Shown here: positions 45,760-50,033 of the stretch, in pieces
Position numbering within the stretch: position 1 is the first letter of the stretch
Layout of the letters: the number at the start of each line of letters is the position of its first letter
Origin: PVC group bacterium
Lineage (GTDB): Bacteria > Auribacterota > Erginobacteria > Erginobacterales > PUNC01
Length of the DNA: 50,033 nucleotides
Assembly: GCA_003551625.1 (NCBI GenBank)
Contig: PUNC01000175.1
Location: forward strand, 1-50,033
Reading direction: 5' to 3'
Notes under the pieces: generated by a model
Told to the model about the DNA's origin: nothing
Databases searched by the model: none
Seen by the model: the letters and a program-made list of their open reading frames with translations, nothing else
Position numbers and translations under genes: made by a program

Positions 45760-46931
45760 AACTCGCCTTCCGTTTTTCGGCCCGATTCGAGCATCTTGAT
45801 CCGGGCGGGGCGACGGGGCAGCCTTACCACCACCTCCGTCCCCACGCCGGACTCGGATTTAATCTCCAGGGTTCCGCCGTGCTGGCGGATGATCTTATAG
45901 ACCACCAGCAAGCCGAGGCCGGAACCCCCCGATCTTCCGGAGAAGAAGGCCCGGGGAATATCGGAGAGTTCATCGGCCGGGATCCCCTCCCCCTGATCGA
46001 GGATCGAAACTAATATATGGGGGTCGCGCTCCTTTACCCCGATCTCAATCGAGCCGCCCCGGTGCATCGCCCGGGCCGAATTCTTGATCAGGTTGATGAT
46101 CACCTGCTTGATCAGGTTCCGGTCGAACTTGCCCCTGACCGGCGAGCGGGGATAGACGCGCTTGAGCCCGATCTTCCTCTTCTTCAGCTCGTCCTCGAGC
46201 AGCACCAGCGCCCGCTCCACCACTTCCACCATATCTTCGTCTCGCAGGTCGAGGGAAGCGGGACGGAGCGCTTTGAGAAACTGGCCGACTATCTCGTCGA
46301 GGCGGCCGATCTCCTCCTGGAGGACCCGGGTGGACCGCTTGAGCTTGTCATCGCGGGAACGGCGGGTCCGGCGGTCGATCAACTGGGCGTGAATGGAGAG
46401 GGAACTTAAGGGATTGCCGAGTTCGTGCGCGACGGCGGCGGTAAGATAGCTTAACAGGTCCAACCGCTCGGCCCGGCCGGCGGCTTCCTCGATCTGTCGC
46501 TGGCGGGTGTAATCGGTGAAAAGCAGCAGTACCCCCCGGAACCCCCCTTCCCCATCCCAGAGAGAGCTCCGGCTCACCCGGATCCAGCGGAGACGGGGAC
46601 GCAGAACCTTGATCTCCTTCACCGCCGACTGGCCGGGAAGCTCGAACCCCTCATCGACAATCTCCCGGATGACCGGATCGCCGATGGTCTCTTCCAAAGC
46701 GCTGCCCTGTTTTTCCGCCGGCAGATCGAGAAGAAAAACGGCCGCGCGGTTGACCAGGGCCAGCCGGCGGTTTTCATCTACGACCAGCACCCCCTCCTGC
46801 ATACTGTTGAAGATCCTCTCCAGCAGGATCTTTTCCCGGGCCAGACGGCCGAGGTAGTCTCCGACCACCTGCCGCTGGGAAGGTTCCAGCCTTTTGATCA
46901 GACGTTCCAGGATTTTTTTCTGAGGGGACAT
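45756..46931 (-). CDS. PAS-domain histidine kinase, NtrB/ZraS-like
   Basis: AHELGNPLSSLSIHAQLIDRR (H-box), NLIKNSARAM (N-box), ILDQGEGIP, GGSGLGLLVVYKII. Confidence 0.93.
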   Translation of the reverse strand: MSPQKKILERLIKRLEPSQRQVVGDYLGRLAREKILLERIFNSMQEGVLVVDENRRLALVNRAAVFLLDLPAEKQGSALEETIGDPVIREIVDEGFELPGQSAVKEIKVLRPRLRWIRVSRSSLWDGEGGFRGVLLLFTDYTRQRQIEEAAGRAERLDLLSYLTAAVAHELGNPLSSLSIHAQLIDRRTRRSRDDKLKRSTRVLQEEIGRLDEIVGQFLKALRPASLDLRDEDMVEVVERALVLLEDELKKRKIGLKRVYPRSPVRGKFDRNLIKQVIINLIKNSARAMHRGGSIEIGVKERDPHILVSILDQGEGIPADELSDIPRAFFSGRSGGSGLGLLVVYKIIRQHGGTLEIKSESGVGTEVVVRLPRRPARIKMLESGRKTEGEL

Positions 46932-46961
46932 TTTTTCTTTCGGAAAAAATTCGCTTGCCTT

Positions 46962-47783
46962 TTACAACCCCGGCAGAACCCCTTCCAGCAATGATGCCAG
47001 ATCGGGCGCGATTTTTCGGGCGACGGCCAGGACTTCTTCGGGAATCAATGGTTTGAGGGGAAATTTATAGCACTCGTCGCTCAGTCCGGTAAGGACCAGA
47101 GTCTTCAAGCCGCAGTAAGCGGCGACGATGACTTCCGGGATCACCGACATCCCGACCGCGTCCGCCCCCATCCACCGGCAGGCCCGATACTCGGCGGCGG
47201 TCTCGAAGTTCGGCCCGGAGACCGCGGTCAGCACTCCGGGGCGGAGAGCGATCCCCTTGGCGGCGGCGACGCGGAGCGCCAGCTCCACCAGTTCCGGCGT
47301 GTAGGCCCGGCTGAGGTCGACGAAACGCGGGCCCGGCAAAGGCGGGTCCGGTTCGGTCAAGGGGTTTCCTCCCAGCAGGTTGATGTGGCTGGTGACGACC
47401 ATTATCGATCCGGCCGGCATCTCGGGATTGAGGCTGCCGGCGGCGTTGGTTGTTATCATAACCCGGCAGCCCAGCAGCTTCATCAACCAGACGGGAAAGG
47501 TCACCTCGGAAAGCCGGTACCCTTCATAGAAGTGAAACCTCCCCTGAAAAGCGACGACCCGCTTTCCTCCCCATTCGCCCCAGATCAGCCGTCCGGCGTG
47601 GCCGATGACCGTGGAGACGGGAAAGCCGGGAAGCGCGGAATATTCGGCTTGGCCCCGGACGGAGATATTCTCGGTCAACTCGCCCAGGCCGCTGCCCAGG
47701 ACCAAACCCGCCTCGGGCGGGAAACCGATCATCTCCCGCACGGCGGCCGCGGCCGCTTCCAGTCTCTCCTGCAGTCTTGTCAA
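46962..47783 (-). CDS. Purine nucleoside phosphorylase
   Basis: GLVLGSGLGELTENI, VIGHAGRLIWGEWGGKRVVAFQGRFHFYEGY, TNAAGSLNPEMPAGSIMVVTSHINL. Confidence 0.94.
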   Translation of the reverse strand: MTRLQERLEAAAAAVREMIGFPPEAGLVLGSGLGELTENISVRGQAEYSALPGFPVSTVIGHAGRLIWGEWGGKRVVAFQGRFHFYEGYRLSEVTFPVWLMKLLGCRVMITTNAAGSLNPEMPAGSIMVVTSHINLLGGNPLTEPDPPLPGPRFVDLSRAYTPELVELALRVAAAKGIALRPGVLTAVSGPNFETAAEYRACRWMGADAVGMSVIPEVIVAAYCGLKTLVLTGLSDECYKFPLKPLIPEEVLAVARKIAPDLASLLEGVLPGL

Positions 47784-47805
47784 GATGGTTCCTCCTTAAC
47801 CCGGA

Positions 47806-48642
47806 TTAGACTACCGATATCGAAGCCCCGAGATTGGCCAGCAGGTCCATCACCAGCCGCTCCACGAAATAGATCACCAGGATCGCCACCAGCGGGGTCA
47901 GGTCGAAGCTGCCGACCTGCAACCTCAAGGGACGGAACGGCCGGATGAAAACCTCGGCCAGCGATTCCAGCCCGTAGAAACGCCCCCCGCCCATACTGAA
48001 GGCCCTCAACCAGCTTAAGATCACCGCCGCGATGATCAGGTAGCGGATGACCGGCAGCAGACGCGCCGCCAGCGCGACGGCGATCAGCGGCGACCCCCAC
48101 CAGGGCGATGATTCCGGCAGCAACAGGCCCGCGGAGGCCAGCCCCACCCGCCCGGCGGCCAGCAGGACCGCGTAACCGGCAAAGAGGCCTCCCCATCCCG
48201 CGCGGTCCAGCCTTACCGGGGGAAGGGCGAAGTCGATAAGCCTCTTGGTCTCGTCGCCCGGCATTCCCGGCGGCCAGAACCTGACGATAAAAAGCGTGAA
48301 TAAGTAAAACTGAAAAATGAAGTTGAAGTAGCGAACCAGACTCGCCGCCGGGCGCCAGAGAAGCTGCGACCGATCGAAACTCCAGACCGCGGCGCCGAAA
48401 TTTATCGACGGCGCCTCCAGGGTCAGGCCGCGAATCAGCACCAGGAGAACAAGACAGATCCAGAGCGATAGCGGCCGGCCGGCCCGGACCGGGAGCCTGG
48501 ACAGGGGAACGACCACCGGATCGGTCGCCTTGACGATAAAACGGTAGATCCGGTTGAAGGCCGCCTGCCCGGTATCGGCGATGGTCAGCCGGAGAAGAAG
48601 CAGGAGAAAGTAACCGTTGAAAAGCAGGGGAAGCAGGTCCAT
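47806..48642 (-). CDS. YggT-family membrane protein, probably with duplicated YggT-like halves
   Basis: C-terminal half LESLAEVFIRPFRPLRLQVGSFDLTPLVAILVIYFVERLVMDLL; N-terminal half VKATDPVVVPLSRLPV similar in layout. Confidence 0.75.
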   Translation of the reverse strand: MDLLPLLFNGYFLLLLLRLTIADTGQAAFNRIYRFIVKATDPVVVPLSRLPVRAGRPLSLWICLVLLVLIRGLTLEAPSINFGAAVWSFDRSQLLWRPAASLVRYFNFIFQFYLFTLFIVRFWPPGMPGDETKRLIDFALPPVRLDRAGWGGLFAGYAVLLAAGRVGLASAGLLLPESSPWWGSPLIAVALAARLLPVIRYLIIAAVILSWLRAFSMGGGRFYGLESLAEVFIRPFRPLRLQVGSFDLTPLVAILVIYFVERLVMDLLANLGASISVV

Positions 48643-48643
48643 C

Positions 48644-49468
48644 CTATCCTCGGCTTTCCCGGCCCAGCTCCCGGCTGCGTTCCCAGGCTTTCCTGACCGC
48701 CTCCTTCAGCATTCCCGCGAATCCCGACTCCTCCAGAACCTTGAGCGCGGCCTCGGTGGTGCCGCCGGGCGAGGTGACCCGCCGGCGGAGAATATCGGCG
48801 GGATCGCCGGACCCTTCCAGAAGCTTGGCCGATCCCACGACCGTTCTTACCGCCAGCGTTTCGGCCAGTTCCGCCTCAAAGCCCAATTCCCGCCCGGCGG
48901 CGGCCAGCGCCTCGGTAAAATAGTAAAGATAGGCGGGGCCGCTGCCGCTGATCGCGGTGACCGCGTCCATCATCTCTTCGTCGAGCCGGACCACCCGGGC
49001 CACCGAGGAGAGGATCCTTTCGGCCAGCGCCAGATGTTCCTCCCCGGCATACTTTCCCGGGCTGACGGCCGCCACCCCGGCCTTGATCAGAACCGGGGTG
49101 TTGGGCATCACCCGAATCACCGGGATCTTCTTCCCTACCGTCTTTTCCAGGCGCGAGGTGGGCACGCCCGCCAGAATCGATACCAGAAGCTGCTGCGGCT
49201 TCAACTCGGGACCGATCTCCCGCAGGACGGGAGAGAGGTGCTGGGGTTTTATCGCCAGGACGACGATATCGCCGAAACGGGCGGCCCGGCGGTTGTCTTC
49301 CGTCACCTTTACCAACAGCCCCTGCGAGATCTCGCGGCGGCGGCGTTCGTCGCGGTCGGCGGCCATAATCTCCTCGCCGGAAAATATCTCCGACGACTGC
49401 AGCCCGCGGATCAGGGCTTCGCCCATATTTCCCGAGCCGATGAAGGAAATTTTTTTTCTTTCGTTCAT
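48644..49468 (-). CDS. proC: Pyrroline-5-carboxylate reductase
   Basis: KISFIGSGNMGEALIRGL, RVMPNTPVLIKAGVAAVSPG, AISGSGPAYLYYFTEAL, RRRVTSPGGTTEAAL. Start MNERKK inferred. Confidence 0.95.
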   Translation of the reverse strand: MNERKKISFIGSGNMGEALIRGLQSSEIFSGEEIMAADRDERRRREISQGLLVKVTEDNRRAARFGDIVVLAIKPQHLSPVLREIGPELKPQQLLVSILAGVPTSRLEKTVGKKIPVIRVMPNTPVLIKAGVAAVSPGKYAGEEHLALAERILSSVARVVRLDEEMMDAVTAISGSGPAYLYYFTEALAAAGRELGFEAELAETLAVRTVVGSAKLLEGSGDPADILRRRVTSPGGTTEAALKVLEESGFAGMLKEAVRKAWERSRELGRESRG

Positions 49469-49621
49469 ATTCTCTTCTCCGTTGTGGCGCGCAACAAGAT
49501 TCATTATGAGACATTTAGTCACAGCGCGCAAGGACAAGTAAAGGATACTGCTCTAAGCAATAACAGGTTTTTATTCAGAAAAACGAGGGAAGTCCTCTTA
49601 AGAGTTCCGGCCGGCGGGCGA

Positions 49622-49651
49622 TTAACCCGGATTATGAATAATCCGGGTTAA
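49622..49651. repeat. Perfect inverted repeat, 14-bp arms, 2-nt centre
   Basis: ttaacccggattat-ga-ataatccgggttaa. Confidence 0.9.
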
Positions 49652-50033
49652 CAAGAGTTCTGAAAACGCCGGAATTCCTCCCGGAGAGAGTCCGTCGCCG
49701 GCATCCCGTCGAAGACCGGCCGCCAGGCGAAATCTAAAGGAGGCTGATCGGGAGGGAAGAGATCGGCGGCGCTCAACCAGTCGCCGGTTTCCAGCATTCT
49801 TCCCAGCCGCCGGTCTCCGCGGTCGATAATCGCCTGGCGGAAAGCTTCCCGGGCGGAGGTGGCTTCGACCCGGAGATTCTTCGCCCCGCTCAACCGCGAG
49901 CGCAGGAAACGGAGGGAGGATTTCAACCGGCCCATCGGCGCCTGCGCCAGCCATTGAAAGGGGGTGCCGGGCTTGGGCACGAAGGGGCTGACCGAAACTC
50001 CGGTCGGGATTACGGCGGCCGCCGCCTCGGCCA
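49648..50033 (-). CDS. C-terminal part of a radical SAM protein, truncated by the window edge
   Basis: Reading frame upstream of the listed ORF gives VIPTGVSVSPFVPKPGTPFQW, a typical C-terminal radical-SAM segment; N-terminus lies outside the window. Confidence 0.7.
   Translation of the reverse strand, partial: AEAAAAVIPTGVSVSPFVPKPGTPFQWLAQAPMGRLKSSLRFLRSRLSGAKNLRVEATSAREAFRQAIIDRGDRRLGRMLETGDWLSAADLFPPDQPPLDFAWRPVFDGMPATDSLREEFRRFQNSC

Noticed and set aside
49470-49545. TTGCGCGC repeats around the proC promoter as an operator
   Set aside because: Two short GC-rich words are expected by chance at this composition.

Overview
This is a GC-rich bacterial chromosomal window, densely packed with mostly housekeeping genes. 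I saw no tRNA, rRNA, CRISPR array, intact transposase or phage genes. Main blocks: (1) a ~207-bp-period tandem repeat at the left edge; (2) a + strand block with a PagL-like protein, a Nudix hydrolase, an apparently exported beta-CASP metallo-beta-lactamase-fold protein, a deoxyhypusine-synthase-like protein, and an Mla/MCE lipid-transport operon (STAS-MlaE, MlaF, MlaD, PqiC-like lipoprotein); (3) a - strand operon of two parvulin/SurA-like proteins, pdxA, rsmA and gatCAB; (4) an Na+-dependent SNF transporter and AddAB-like helicase-nucleases; (5) a queuosine-precursor transporter, a YfiM-like lipoprotein and a Dus; (6) a dnaK-groES-groEL chaperone cluster; (7) a cold-shock gene, cytidine deaminase, priA, a family-4 UDG, a CooC-like ATPase and a MetE-like methyltransferase; (8) a sugar-nucleotide cluster (two epimerases, a DegT aminotransferase, Ugd); (9) an NtrB/NtrC-type pair with a PNP, YggT-like protein and ProC. 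The most interesting signals are non-coding: a near-perfect sigma-54 promoter upstream of dnaK in place of CIRCE; a candidate ~160-nt small RNA divergent from dnaK; a terminator-like hairpin inside the probable cold-shock leader; and at least eight different short-period tandem or inverted repeat arrays in the intergenic gaps. Protein-level points of interest are the DHS-like gene translationally coupled to mlaE, the exported beta-CASP protein, and the CooC-like/core-MetE-like pair. All assignments come from reading motifs by eye; no database search was run.
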